A stretch of DNA of 64,000 nucleotides from Photorhabdus namnaonensis (GCF_001684335.1 NZ_LOIC01000072.1:64737-128736), one strand, 5' to 3'. Shown: positions 39,011-48,981, numbered from the stretch's first letter. Numbers and translations are program-made. The notes: generated by a model not told the origin, from the sequence alone.

Positions 39011-41110
39011 TTCTCTATCCCGTCCGATTACATTAAAAAATCAGTTAAGTGTTCGAAAAACCACTCGTGACAAAATTCCTAAAATAGCTTAGGGATTAAT
39101 AATCTCTTACATAACTAAAATATACAGGCTTAGTCAGAGTAGTAACCATCCTTTGTATTACTTTTGATTCATCCAACTTCAAAAATATTACGGTAGTGAG
39201 CTACAAAAGTATTATTGCGTTACCTGATATAACATTTTTCATTGGCGATTAAGAATATTCTTAATACGGAACAACTTTACTCCTGAATCATCAACTTATA
39301 CAACGGAAAGAGAGCGCAATTTTAAATACTATGTGACATAACTCACAAAAACAAGGGCTTTTAATATGCATTTAATCGATGAGTTGCTCATTAAACATTC
39401 AAACAATTAAATAAAATCCGAATTCTCAATTTTAATAAGTTAAATTATCTAAATAAAAATATTAGATATATTTTTTGATTTTATACGATCTATTAAACTT
39501 ATAAATTTAAAATAACGATAAAAAATCCTATCCTGAGTCAAACTAACACCCCAAAAGACAATTTTATCCTTGAGTAACAAGTGTAAACAATAATCTTATT
39601 CTGAGATCCGGTATCTCCATTTGTACGATAAAGCAGATTAATTTTATGTAAAATTTGGTTGCAAAAAAGATACTGGTATGATCACTTTTCGTTTAGATTT
39701 GTACTTTTTTTAATCCAAAGGCTTAACTGAAAATGTATACCATCACGTTCAGATATCACTAACCATACAAAAATAGCATAAAATACAGTAAGATAATGAA
39801 TAAAAAAACAACTATAACAACATTTTATTGATTGCATAACAATCAATATCCAGCATAGAGATAACCAGAAAAATCGGTCTATTTCGACTCCTGACAACCC
39901 AAATAGCGACAAAAAACATTAGAAAAATTTATCAAAAATCATACCTTATAATATAACAATACGCAAAATACTTCGATTGATTACTTTATCTTTTTCATCT
40001 TGAATCTTCGTACTTCAAATTAACCATTAATTAAATTTACACATTATCAATATATATATTTTAAAAACATTAGGCATTTTAAACGGATTGAATGTGATTT
40101 ATTACCCTTAAAACCTGATTTAAAGCTCCATAAGAGATACAATTCCAGCAATAAAAATTTTCAAATCACAAAAATATATAACCTTACTAAATATCCATCA
40201 TAAATTAAATTACCACCATTTATATAATACAAGAAATGGATAGTTTACAGATTAATATTTAAATAAAAAACACACACCATTTCCGAACTCACATATTCTC
40301 ATAATACAAAAAAAGTAAAATATTAAAAGTCATTTTTCCGTCTTTCATTATTTCATATGATATTTACGATCACCATCCCAAAAACACTATTTTCACATAT
40401 AAAAACATAGCTAATGACGTCATTAATGTATATCACAAACGTCACTTTTTCATACGATAAGAATATATAAAATAATTAACTGCACAGAGAAAAAACAATT
40501 AATTGATATTTATTGCAAAAATAATTAATAGGAATAGAAATAAAAACCAATATCATTTACAACCAAAATAATGAAATTAATAATTATTGGTAACAGAAAT
40601 ACCCTGATATTTCATGAAAAAATGGAAAAAATAGGATTTTGATAAGAAATTTATTTACCCATATAAATAGTAGTGATAATTTTCCAAGTAATTATAATTA
40701 TTCATCAAACATGATAGTTAATGCAACAACCGATTACAACCTAACCTAATCACAGAAAATACTCTCAGAATAAAGGCGCTAAACCCAATAGTTCATCAAA
40801 CAAAAATAGAATATAGCGATCGAGAATCATTATCAACTATGTAATCAATAACACTGGAAATGCCCCTGTTTTTTGGACAAAACACATCCTTTATACGAGC
40901 AATATGTGAACAAAAAATATTTTAGAAGGTAACAATTCAATACACTAATCTGGCAGAAATAAAACTCAACAAACAGAATTATTAACTAAAAAAATAATAA
41001 ATGCATATATATATATCTATACAACCAAAAATTCCCCAAGCTAGCTTCTCCAACACTATATAATACCCAATATTTTTAATACCTCATTTATAATGTTCTC
41101 CTCAGGAACT
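39011..41110. other. AT-rich non-coding region upstream of flhDC
   Basis: About 2.1 kb of very low G+C without a supportable gene. The first few hundred bases should hold the flhDC promoter and long leader, but I could not identify an unambiguous -35/-10 pair. A 76-codon frame at 39682-39912 (-) has no family features and AT-driven composition. The stretch may be further decayed sequence continuing from the neighbouring mgtB remnant. Confidence 0.6.
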
Positions 41111-42260
41111 GTTTAATCCATTTTATCCCGATATAAAAAAGCTAATAAATATCATTCATCAGATCTTGTACTAGTAAACGAATATTTTGTACCAGAAAGA
41201 ATGGAATAAAAGCTCTGCTAATCAACATTGAAAAAACATTACCAAAGTTCAAACTTACCGTTATATTCAAACACTTGATAATACTCGCTCTCTTCTCTTA
41301 ACTACTCCTCATTTACCCCTTTAAGTTCTTACCAAGACTGGTAATACCTATCGCTTTTTTTGCACTATCTGTACCTTTGCTAACAAAAACTCCTACATCA
41401 GCTGATCTCAATACCATAACATCATTAATGTTATCATCAAGAAACCAACCGTATACCCGTTCTTTTACAACACAAGATTTTTACGATGCGCAGTTTAAAT
41501 ACCAATTTGATTTCATTTCTCAAGATTTCAGTAGTCATCAGCTCTGTTTGTTAGAATGCTAAAATAACTTTGAATTCCAACCCTATACCACGACAAATCC
41601 TGACACTAATAGTCGTGTTACCCTTGGTAAGAACTCTTGCTACCACTCCACTCTCTTAATACAGAAATAACAGAGACTACTCCCATCTCTACTGGCTCAA
41701 AGAAAGTTAGTAACTCCTGTAATATCATCACTCTTTCATCACCATAAAGATGACCCGCGTTTTTACTTTATCATTGGATAAATATCGAACTGTTAAATTA
41801 ATGCCCCAAAATCTTGTCTGGTGGTAACCATTGGCTACTTCCATTATTTTTTCACGGCATTCTCCATCAAGCAGAATTATTATCTATTTTACTCTTATAT
41901 AAGAACAAACTTAGATCATTTCTTCTACTTAGCCATCGAAAATAATTGATATTTTCACTGAAAATTCTGAGTAGTAACGAGCAACTAATAGCAAGCCAAA
42001 TTAAATATCAACTCATCAATTTTTCTGTACCCGCGAATGGTACCTATATCAGGTTTACCACGACTAAGTTCTGATATAAGAATAGCAATGTTAACAATCA
42101 ATCCAGCGACAATGACCAAGGCTAAAAATACCGTATCGAACGACTTTTACCTGATGAAGCCCATTTCCCATATCTGACTCAAATAGTACCAGGATCGGCA
42201 AAACTACAACTCAGTACTGTCACCACCATTCTCATCACAAGCTTCACTGCTTGTTTATAA
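41110..42260 (-). pseudogene. mgtB: Decayed Mg2+ P-type ATPase gene (mgtB/mgtA-like), downstream of mgtC
   Basis: Minus-strand translation in shifting frames gives successive pieces of MgtB/MgtA in the right order. QAVKLVMRMVVTVL is at 42253-42212 (QALKKMVRTTATVL in MgtB) and DERVMILQELLTFFEP at 41740 downwards (DETELTIEGMLTFLDP). VLTKGN..RICRGIG is at 41646-41581 (VLTGDN..RICLEVGI), FLDDNINDVMVLRSADVG within 41450-41319 (FLGDGINDAPALRDADVG), and IIKCLNITVSLNFGNVFS within 41282-41145 (IIKYLNMTASSNFGNVFS). Many stops and frameshifts, plus missing internal sequence including the DKTGT region, show it is dead. The total span is about 1.15 kb against about 2.7 kb for an intact gene. Gene order mgtC-mgtB matches Salmonella. 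Confidence 0.9.
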
Positions 42261-42481
42261 TTTATACTTACTAAAATTACCAACGTATCAATAAAAGCAT
42301 CATAGGCGAAATATTCACCTTAATTATTCGAAAAATAGCACTAAATGGTTTCTTAATTACACGTTGCCTAACCGAGAAAACATACCGTAGGCAACGCTTT
42401 ATTTGTTTCTTATGACGAACCACCATTCGTCAATGGTGATTCTTTACCGAACTAGTGATTTCTGTTTTATGCAAAAGATTT

Positions 42482-43180
42482 TCAGATCGGGGGTTCAGAA
42501 GCAATTTTCCAGTTTATTGAGCTAACGCTCTTTTCCAGACTTATACGACAAACAATTGCTTCTATTTCTTTTTGCTCTGCCAGTGTTGCTAACACTTCAG
42601 CACGCACTTCAAATTTTCCAGGTTGAACCCTATCAGCGAAACTCAGTGATTGTAACCTCACAGCTACGCCATTGAGAGCTTGTAGTACCAAAGTTCTCAC
42701 CAGAATTTCGTCATCACTGTCACACACTATGTGAATTTTATAGCACTGTACCTGATCAATGGCCTGCTGCCTGGGTTGTAAATTAATACGTTGAGCGGCT
42801 TCACGTAACAATATATTTGCGCAAAGAATGATCGCAGTTGCTATCGCGGCTAGCCAATATTGCCCAAGACCACACAACACACCAATTCCAGCCGAGCACC
42901 ACAGGGTTGCTGCGGTATTTAATCCACGAATATTCATGCCTTCCCGCATAATGACGCCAGCACCAAGGAAACCAATGCCTGAAACAACTTGCGCAGCAAT
43001 ACGACCGGCACTATCGGGTGAAGTTGTTATTGAACTGAGGATAAAAACTGCTGCACCAGTCGCAACTAATGCATTAGTTCTTAAGCCTGCCATACGTTGG
43101 CGCCATTGGCGCTCAGCACCAATTAATGCACCAAAACACATAGCCGATAATAAATGAAAGACAAAAGGAGTTATTAACAT
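42482..43180 (-). CDS. mgtC: MgtC family membrane protein (Mg2+ starvation/intracellular survival)
   Basis: 232 residues from the ATG at 43180, preceded by GGAG at 7 bases; an earlier in-frame ATG at 43222 adds 14 residues absent from Salmonella MgtC. The sequence matches Salmonella MgtC strikingly well (ALIGAERQWRQRMAGLRTNA; GFLGAGVIMREGMN; RGLNTAATLWCSAGIGVL). There are about five TM segments, then a soluble ACT-like C-terminal domain. MgtC inhibits F1Fo ATP synthase and supports growth at low Mg2+ and in host cells. It has kept its frame while the partner ATPase downstream decayed. Confidence 0.94.
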   Translation of the reverse strand: MLITPFVFHLLSAMCFGALIGAERQWRQRMAGLRTNALVATGAAVFILSSITTSPDSAGRIAAQVVSGIGFLGAGVIMREGMNIRGLNTAATLWCSAGIGVLCGLGQYWLAAIATAIILCANILLREAAQRINLQPRQQAIDQVQCYKIHIVCDSDDEILVRTLVLQALNGVAVRLQSLSFADRVQPGKFEVRAEVLATLAEQKEIEAIVCRISLEKSVSSINWKIASEPPI

Positions 43181-43245
43181 GACATTCTCCATACAACCAA
43201 ATGGATAAATAATCATGTGCATTTATTTTGCACACAGAAACGTAT

Positions 43246-43316
43246 GCTGAATGTTTAATTCAGCCCTATTTTCTGTCCATACCAGGAGGTAACAAAGCGT
43301 AAATATATAACAGCAT
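43246..43316 (-). promoter_or_regulatory. Candidate mgtC leader: short proline-containing ORF plus hairpin
   Basis: In the 450-bp leader of mgtC a 16-codon frame (43316 to 43266) encodes MLLYIYALLPPGMDRK. Directly after its stop, GCTGAAT and ATTCAGC (43264-43246 on the minus strand) form a 7-bp hairpin. Salmonella mgtC and mgtA are controlled by leader peptides with proline codons, so this could be an analogous attenuator. No strong ribosome-binding site precedes the leader ATG, so the call is tentative. Confidence 0.35.
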
Positions 43317-43578
43317 AATAAAAACCCAATATACTATCTTAGTTACTTAACTAAGTACCAGATAACGCTATTTTTTGAGTAAGTACAGCTCAGATATTTT
43401 GAGTAGCACTGCCCGCTTTATTTGGCAAGCAGTAAATCGGAAGGGATATACAGCTTGCCGTTTTATTGTCTATTTAACTGAAAACTTTGACTGTCCAATG
43501 GTTATCTCTCCAATGAAATTTGCACGAAGTATAATCAGGAGTAATTAATAAGTAAAGAAAGATATGACTCTAACCAAG

Positions 43579-43614
43579 AAAAAGCCCACCGCTATAGGAA
43601 ATAGCGATGGGCTT
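43579..43614 (-). terminator. Rho-independent terminator of cspC
   Basis: On the minus strand AAGCCCATCGCTAT pairs with ATAGCGGTGGGCTT (one G-T wobble), followed by TTTTTC. It lies 18 bases after the cspC stop. Confidence 0.9.
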
Positions 43615-43631
43615 AAAAATCATCCAAGCAA

Positions 43632-43844
43632 TCAGATAGCTGTTACGTTTGCTGCTGCTGGACCTTTCGCACCATTTTCAATGGTGAATTCTACATTCTG
43701 GCCTTCTGCCAAAGTTTTGAAACCGTTACCCTGAATGGCAGAGAAGTGAACGAATACGTCTTTGCTACCGTCAGCTGGGGTGATGAAACCGAAGCCTTTA
43801 GACTCGTTGAACCACTTCACTTGACCTTTCATTTTGTCAGACAT
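43632..43844 (-). CDS. cspC: Cold-shock-family RNA chaperone, CspC/CspE type
   Basis: 70 residues from [12 protein letters not shown]; the frame extends 15 codons further up, but that part is not conserved. The RNA-binding motifs KGFGFITP and VFVHF are intact, and the rest ([19 protein letters not shown], ending NVTAI) is nearly identical to E. coli CspC. These proteins bind single-stranded RNA, melt secondary structure and stabilise stress mRNAs such as rpoS. The gene is monocistronic, followed by a strong terminator. Confidence 0.92.
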   Translation of the reverse strand: MSDKMKGQVKWFNESKGFGFITPADGSKDVFVHFSAIQGNGFKTLAEGQNVEFTIENGAKGPAAANVTAI

Positions 43845-44328
43845 TGTGACTTTCCTATATATCAAAAAAATTTTGCCACCATTGGGCATGTATTGGCCAG
43901 TTATATCAGCTATTACTTATGGAGGCACTAAGAAGGAAACGCGTCAACAAAGGCTATCTGAGGATAACACTTACACATAACTCATTAACTCAAGATGTCG
44001 TACATAAAGTAGGTCTGTTTATCAGGCCGGCTGCATTAACTCATGATAGAAAAGGAATAGCAACCTTTTTATGCATTGGTGTTTTAAAAAAAATATTTAT
44101 GCTCATTATTAGAGCAACAATTTAACAAATAGAGTTACTCGTTATAAATTTTTTTGATTTATTCAACCATTATCTTAATGAAAGCATTAATGTTAATCTC
44201 AGTCAATAACAGTTGGCAGATTAAAATAAGACAACTGATCTACGTAAGATTACCTGCCCCATGCTAACCTTAGAAGCAAGTCGTTATGAAAATATTTCAT
44301 TTTTTCTCCATTTAATCAGGTCAATATT
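43845..44328. other. Intergenic region between divergent cspC and ylaC
   Basis: About 480 bases that must contain the promoters of both flanking genes. A 68-codon plus-strand frame (43919-44125) has no ribosome-binding site or family features and I leave it out. No repeats are evident. Confidence 0.5.
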
Positions 44329-44832
44329 ATGAATACCATTAAGCAGATACTGATTCAGGATCTCGAACGAATCAACATTGAAGAACAACGTGATGGTAAA
44401 CCTCGTTTTAACCGCCAGTTTATCAGTAACCATCCTTATCTTTGCTTGGCTATGTTTGTATCCTACCTATTTCTCGCGGCACTTATCTGGTATACCCCAT
44501 ATTTTAGTTTACTTTCACTGCTAGCCTTTACTGTACTCTTCATTATTATGTCAGCGGTTTTATTATTCGAAATCAAACCAGTGTATCGGTTTGATGATAT
44601 CGGCGTACTTGATCTACGGGTATGTTACAACGGCGAATGGTTCGTCAGCGAAAAAATCTCAGATTGCGCAATCAAAGAGCTTTGTTCCCATCCCCATGTT
44701 TCATTAACAATAAAAGATGAAATCAAACGCATTATACAAACGAAAGGTGAAATTCATTTTTACGATGTTTATATCATGGCATTTCCTGAACAATCACATA
44801 TAGCAACATCGTTACCGATCATAAGTAGCTGA
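44329..44832 (+). CDS. ylaC: YlaC family inner-membrane protein
   Basis: 167 residues. Two adjacent TM segments lie at about 33-83, then a cytoplasmic domain with PVYRFDDIGVLDLRVCYNGEWF and KGEIHFYDVY, both close to E. coli YlaC. Function is not established for the family. The gene stands alone between cspC and the tRNA-Asn cluster. Confidence 0.85.
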   Translation: MNTIKQILIQDLERINIEEQRDGKPRFNRQFISNHPYLCLAMFVSYLFLAALIWYTPYFSLLSLLAFTVLFIIMSAVLLFEIKPVYRFDDIGVLDLRVCYNGEWFVSEKISDCAIKELCSHPHVSLTIKDEIKRIIQTKGEIHFYDVYIMAFPEQSHIATSLPIISS

Positions 44833-44927
44833 TAATGAATAAAGGTACTCAATTGCAGTAAAATAGCACAGTTATAAGGCAATGTGCTCATATGACAGTC
44901 AAATAACAAAATAGTAAGCTTTTTGCG

Positions 44928-44956
44928 TTGACAGTGTTTCAATTGATCGCTAATAT
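44928..44956 (+). promoter_or_regulatory. Promoter of tRNA-Asn copy 1
   Basis: TTGACA (44928) and TAATAT (44951) with 17-base spacing, followed by a TCGTCCCGTT discriminator, the C-rich type linked to stringent control of stable RNA genes. Confidence 0.85.
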
Positions 44957-44978
44957 TCGTCCCGTTCTCAAGAGCGAT

Positions 44979-45054
44979 TCCTCCATAGTTCAGTCGGTAG
45001 AACGGCGGACTGTTAATCCGTATGTCACTGGTTCAAGTCCAGTTGGAGGAGCCA
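44979..45054 (+). tRNA. asnT: tRNA-Asn (GUU), copy 1
   Basis: 76 bases including encoded CCA (GCCA end). Acceptor arms TCCTCCA / TGGAGGA pair, the anticodon GTT is at 45012-45014, and the T loop GGTTCAAGTCC is present. It matches enterobacterial tRNA-Asn. The suffix of the gene symbol is arbitrary among the four copies. Confidence 0.97.
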
Positions 45055-45128
45055 AATTTAAGCCTAGAGATGCTAAAGAGAATCTCTAGTGTGCATGAAA
45101 TAACTAGAAAAAATAGTTAACGCGCAAA

Positions 45129-45153
45129 AAGCCCAATGTAAATTGGGCTTATT
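45129..45153. terminator. Hairpin terminator shared by tRNA-Asn copy 1 and the converging gene
   Basis: AAGCCCAAT (45129-45137) and ATTGGGCTT (45142-45150) form a perfect 9-bp stem with a GTAA loop. AT-rich tails lie on both sides (ATTTCT on plus, TTTGCG on minus). Confidence 0.8.
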
Positions 45154-45192
45154 TCTATGTAAACAACCACACATTCGTGAGCACCAAGCCAG

Positions 45193-46269
45193 TTAGTCCA
45201 AAACCACCTTATAAGTTTTCTCTTTAGATTTATGCAATATATTCGTTTCACCAATAAATGATATTTCGTAATGAATTTTCACCAGGCCATTACCTATATA
45301 ATTAAAGAAATCAATTCCACCCGGTTGACCATCGGCATTTTTTTCAGGATTAATTACAGCCAATTTGAAAACATTATCTTCACTACCTTGTAAAGAATCT
45401 ATCTTTAATACCAAATGCCCTGCATCCCGATCGTCAGCAGAATATCCTCTTATATGTACTGTACCTTTTTTCAATTGCTTGTCTTTAAGTTTAACATCGC
45501 TAACCGAAATATTGATGTCATACTCAATAATACTTTCACCAATTGGTCGGCCCCTATTTTCATCATACTCTTCAATGTAAGGTACTTCCAAATCACGATG
45601 GACCTGAACCGTCTCAGAACCTTCATCAAGTTCTACAAGTACACGTTGAACAGCCGAAAATCTAGCAGTACCGCTTTCACTAATAGTATAATAAAGGCTA
45701 TCATGCTTACCTTCAGTAAGGAGAGCATTTTTTACAGGCAAACTACGAATATCACCGCTATTTTGTACACCAGGAACAACTTCAACATTGTTATTATCAA
45801 AAACAAATTTCAATTCATGTTTATCTAATATATTAGAATCAGTGAAAAGTACTTTAACTCCTGCTTTTATATCATCACCACTAATGACATTATCATAATG
45901 CGCTGGATATACAGGTGCAGCCAATCCTACTGATTTCAATTTAAATCGATTCAGAACCGCTTTCGCTACCACACCACCGCTCGCATCCGTGACTTCAGCC
46001 TCAAAACCAATTGTAGCGTTAACCTTCTGATCTGTTTTAATTTTTACTAATATTTCAAATGCTCTACTAACAGGATTGAATGCGTTATCGCTACTTACAA
46101 CTTCATATTCGCCCTCATTCAAGCCACTCACTACAATTTTACTTTTGTAAGTATCTAATGGTACAGAACCGTCATCATCCTGTAGAACGACATATAATCG
46201 CAACGGAACGTTAAACCAATCTTTATGCGAAACCCAGTTAGCGACATCAGTATTAATTAAAAACTTCAT
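45193..46269 (-). CDS. Protein of unknown function between tRNA-Asn genes, beta-rich
   Basis: 358 residues of a family I do not recognise. There is no signal peptide or membrane segment. It is acidic, with alternating hydrophobic/polar strands and repeated topology: a conserved-looking start (MKFLINTDVANWVSHKDWFNVPLRLYV) and three or so stretches resembling beta-sandwich (Ig-like) units, for example KIVVSGLNEGEYEVVSS and GTVHIRGYSADDRDAGHLVLKIDS. The ATG is preceded by a weak AGGAAAAG. It is a lone accessory gene inside a tRNA cluster, flanked by AT-rich spacers, which suggests horizontal acquisition. A secreted or cell-surface lectin-like role is only a guess. Confidence 0.7.
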   Translation of the reverse strand: MKFLINTDVANWVSHKDWFNVPLRLYVVLQDDDGSVPLDTYKSKIVVSGLNEGEYEVVSSDNAFNPVSRAFEILVKIKTDQKVNATIGFEAEVTDASGGVVAKAVLNRFKLKSVGLAAPVYPAHYDNVISGDDIKAGVKVLFTDSNILDKHELKFVFDNNNVEVVPGVQNSGDIRSLPVKNALLTEGKHDSLYYTISESGTARFSAVQRVLVELDEGSETVQVHRDLEVPYIEEYDENRGRPIGESIIEYDINISVSDVKLKDKQLKKGTVHIRGYSADDRDAGHLVLKIDSLQGSEDNVFKLAVINPEKNADGQPGGIDFFNYIGNGLVKIHYEISFIGETNILHKSKEKTYKVVLD

Positions 46270-46917
46270 GACTTTTCCTCATCTGTTTTATATAAATCAC
46301 CAGAAAATTAGCCACTCTTTTCGGGGGATATTATTTTCTTATTTTATATTTAAGATTACCTTCACCTCCTCACCAATTATTTAATTTAAGATGTTTTCTG
46401 GAATAGTTTTTATTCATTTCATTGCATTTATATGTACATACAAATACATTATTAAATTGAGAATATCTTAGTGCACTAGCAGTAAATGAGATTTCATTAT
46501 CAATGACAAACCCTTTAATATTCAATCTGGCGTGGGTTAAATTATGTTTGCCAAATCAGAATTCAGATAACAAATTACTTTTTCAGTTAATAATTATAGA
46601 CGAGAAAATCCGATAATAAATATCAAAATACAATAAGCGATCTGTTAAAACAGATAAAATAGGAAAATTACCATTAAATATAAAAACATCATAAATAACA
46701 CCAAAATAAAATTATACTATATATATTTAATTATATTTTTAGTTCTCATTATTAATTATTTTCCAAATAGAAACTATAGATGATATTTTCACCATCCAAT
46801 TATCATAGACAAACATCAGTTAATTCTCATATTTCTTGAACTGAAAGGTTTAATTGGCTAAAAAACATCACCTTGAACACCGGTTAACCAATCAAACTCA
46901 ATTTTCACTTTTCCCCT
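46270..46917. other. AT-rich spacer before tRNA-Asn copy 2
   Basis: About 650 bases of very low G+C with no open frame of note and no terminal repeats that I can see. It probably includes the promoter of the minus-strand unknown gene near its left end and otherwise looks like unconstrained sequence acquired with it. Confidence 0.5.
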
Positions 46918-46946
46918 TTGACAAGCCTAAAATACCCAGATACTAT
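46918..46946 (+). promoter_or_regulatory. Promoter of tRNA-Asn copy 2
   Basis: TTGACA (46918) and TACTAT (46941), spacing 17, followed by TCGCCTCGTT, the same discriminator type as the other copies. Confidence 0.85.
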
Positions 46947-46968
46947 TCGCCTCGTTGTCAAGGACAAT

Positions 46969-47044
46969 TCCTCCATAGTTCAGTCGGTAGAACGGCGGAC
47001 TGTTAATCCGTATGTCACTGGTTCAAGTCCAGTTGGAGGAGCCA
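46969..47044 (+). tRNA. tRNA-Asn (GUU), copy 2
   Basis: Identical in sequence to copy 1 over all 76 bases, with encoded CCA. Confidence 0.97.
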
Positions 47045-47054
47045 AATTCATGAG

Positions 47055-47079
47055 AAGCCCGCCCAGTGCGGGCTTTTTG
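47055..47079 (+). terminator. Terminator of tRNA-Asn copy 2
   Basis: AGCCCGC / GCGGGCT stem with a 5-base loop followed by TTTTGC. Confidence 0.9.
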
Positions 47080-47241
47080 CATTTTAAATCCCACCATTTG
47101 CTTACAACGTAATATAATAATTCTGATCAACCTGCTTGCTTCCTATAGCATAAATCTCCAGCAAATACCCCTTATTCGGCATAAAAACAGATCAATAAGT
47201 TTAGTTTGTCAGCAAACAAACCATTTTTGTTATTTTCTGCT

Positions 47242-47270
47242 TTGACAAAGCAAAAACATACCGTTAATAT
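47242..47270 (+). promoter_or_regulatory. Promoter of tRNA-Asn copy 3
   Basis: TTGACA (47242) and TAATAT (47265), spacing 17, discriminator GCACCCCGTT. Confidence 0.88.
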
Positions 47271-47290
47271 GCACCCCGTTGTTAAGGAGT

Positions 47291-47366
47291 TCCTCCATAG
47301 TTCAGTCGGTAGAACGGCGGACTGTTAATCCGTATGTCACTGGTTCAAGTCCAGTTGGAGGAGCCA
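47291..47366 (+). tRNA. tRNA-Asn (GUU), copy 3
   Basis: Identical to copies 1 and 2; encoded CCA present. Confidence 0.97.
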
Positions 47367-47375
47367 AATTATGAG

Positions 47376-47399
47376 AATCCCGCTTAATGCGGGATTTTT
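47376..47399 (+). terminator. Terminator of tRNA-Asn copy 3
   Basis: AATCCCGC / GCGGGATT stem, TTAAT loop, then TTT. Confidence 0.88.
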
Positions 47400-47577
47400 G
47401 CTATTCTGACCTCTCTACTTAGTTCTCCACTACTATTTTACTCACAACATAAGCAAAATAATTCTATTCAACTCACGTTAACGGAATAAAATTCCATCAA
47501 CCCTCAATTAATTAGCATAAAAACACAACAAAAAGTGTATTTTGACAGCAAACAAACTATTTTTATTATTTTCTACT

Positions 47578-47606
47578 TTGACAAAGCCGAAACATATCAC
47601 TAATAT
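47578..47606 (+). promoter_or_regulatory. Promoter of tRNA-Asn copy 4
   Basis: TTGACA (47578) and TAATAT (47601), spacing 17. The preceding 45 bases closely repeat the sequence upstream of the copy 3 promoter. Confidence 0.88.
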
Positions 47607-47626
47607 ACGCCTCGTTGTGAAGGAGT

Positions 47627-47702
47627 TCCTCCATAGTTCAGTCGGTAGAACGGCGGACTGTTAATCCGTATGTCACTGGTTCGAGTCCAGTTGGAGGAGC
47701 CA
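47627..47702 (+). tRNA. tRNA-Asn (GUU), copy 4
   Basis: Same as the other copies except one T-loop base (TTCGAG instead of TTCAAG), which is compatible with tRNA function. Only a T-rich tract follows, with no clear hairpin. Confidence 0.97.
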
Positions 47703-47921
47703 AATTCATTTCTTTTTTTACCCTCAAATTTTATTTTTCCCTTTGTTATAAGAAAATCCACCTCTGATTGCCCTAACCTAATTGATTTAGTTGGTAATTT
47801 TGCTAAAAATTATATTCATTAATAGCTATTCGACCATTTTAGCTTTATCATCCATTCCCGGCCTGAATATGCTGAACTCAGCATCTTTCATTCCTATCAT
47901 ATATACTGGAGCCGGTTTCTC

Positions 47922-48974
47922 ATGACCACTGAATCATACACAATAAAAATCCGCCGCCCTGATGACTGGCACATTCATTTCCGTGATGGTGAAATGCTAA
48001 AAACTGTCGTTCCCTATACCAGTCATTACTTTGGCCGAGCTATCGTCATGCCTAATCTGCTTTCACCGATTACAGAAGTGGTCAGCGCCAAAGCCTATAG
48101 GGATAGAATATTGGCAGCCATTCCCGAAGGGCATGACTTCCAACCTCTTATGACCTGTTATCTTACTGACACTACTGAAAGCTCTCAGATAGAAATAGGT
48201 TATAGAGAAGGCGTTTTTACCGCCTGTAAGCTCTACCCTGCCAATGCCACAACCAATTCAAGTCACGGTGTTTCTGATATAAAGAATATTTATCCGCTAT
48301 TAGCAGTGATGGAAAAACTGGGGATGCCTCTGCTCGTTCACGGTGAGGTTACTGCTTCTCATATTGATATTTTTGATCGAGAAGCCCGTTTTATTGAACA
48401 AGTTATGGAACCACTACGTAACCAGTTCCCAGCACTGAAAGTTGTGTTTGAACACATAACTACCAAAGAAGCTGCACAATATGTGCTGGAAAGCGATGAC
48501 AATCTGGCAGCGACATTAACTCCACAGCATCTCATGTTCAATCGCAACCATATGTTAGTTGGCGGGATTCGTCCACACCTGTACTGTCTGCCGGTGCTGA
48601 AACGCAATGTACATCAAGAAGCTTTGCGGGCAGCCGTCGCCAGTGGCTGTAATCGCTTCTTCCTGGGCACAGACTCGGCGCCACATGCACAACATAGAAA
48701 GGAATCCTCCTGTGGTTGTGCCGGCGTCTTCAACGCGCCATCAGCGTTAGCTGCTTATGCAACCGTATTTGAAGAGATAAATGCATTACAGCATTTTGAA
48801 GCTTTCTGTTCACTTAATGGCCCTAAATTTTACGGACTACCTGTCAATGAAGGCTTTATCGAGTTGACTCGCAAACCTTCTACCATCATTGAACACATCG
48901 ATTGCAATAATGAAAGACTTATTCCATTTTTGGCTGGCGAAGATGCCCGTTGGAGTGTGAAAGTAGTAGACTGA
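47922..48974 (+). CDS. pyrC: Dihydroorotase (class II)
   Basis: 350 residues. Metal-binding His-x-His is in [13 protein letters not shown]. The carbamylated lysine is in [11 protein letters not shown], later metal histidines in LLVHGEV and FEHITT, and the aspartate in GTDSAPH. It interconverts N-carbamoyl-aspartate and dihydroorotate in pyrimidine synthesis. The ATG has GGAG 15 bases upstream within GGAGCCGGTTTCTC, wider spacing than usual. The neighbours bssS and dinI are also found beside pyrC in E. coli. Confidence 0.96.
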   Translation: MTTESYTIKIRRPDDWHIHFRDGEMLKTVVPYTSHYFGRAIVMPNLLSPITEVVSAKAYRDRILAAIPEGHDFQPLMTCYLTDTTESSQIEIGYREGVFTACKLYPANATTNSSHGVSDIKNIYPLLAVMEKLGMPLLVHGEVTASHIDIFDREARFIEQVMEPLRNQFPALKVVFEHITTKEAAQYVLESDDNLAATLTPQHLMFNRNHMLVGGIRPHLYCLPVLKRNVHQEALRAAVASGCNRFFLGTDSAPHAQHRKESSCGCAGVFNAPSALAAYATVFEEINALQHFEAFCSLNGPKFYGLPVNEGFIELTRKPSTIIEHIDCNNERLIPFLAGEDARWSVKVVD

Positions 48975-48981
48975 TATAACA

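Noticed and set aside
39682..39912. 76-codon minus-strand ORF upstream of flhD
   Set aside because: No ribosome-binding site, no family resemblance, and a composition expected by chance in AT-rich DNA.
41377..41562. 61-codon plus-strand ORF in the AT-rich region
   Set aside because: It is antisense to the mgtB remnant, whose minus-strand translation matches a known protein.
43919..44125. 68-codon plus-strand ORF between cspC and ylaC
   Set aside because: No supporting start signal or conserved motif.
46969..47702. tRNA-Asn repeats as attachment sites of an integrated island
   Set aside because: No integrase gene lies nearby and the repeats span whole tRNA genes with promoters, which fits tandem duplication better.
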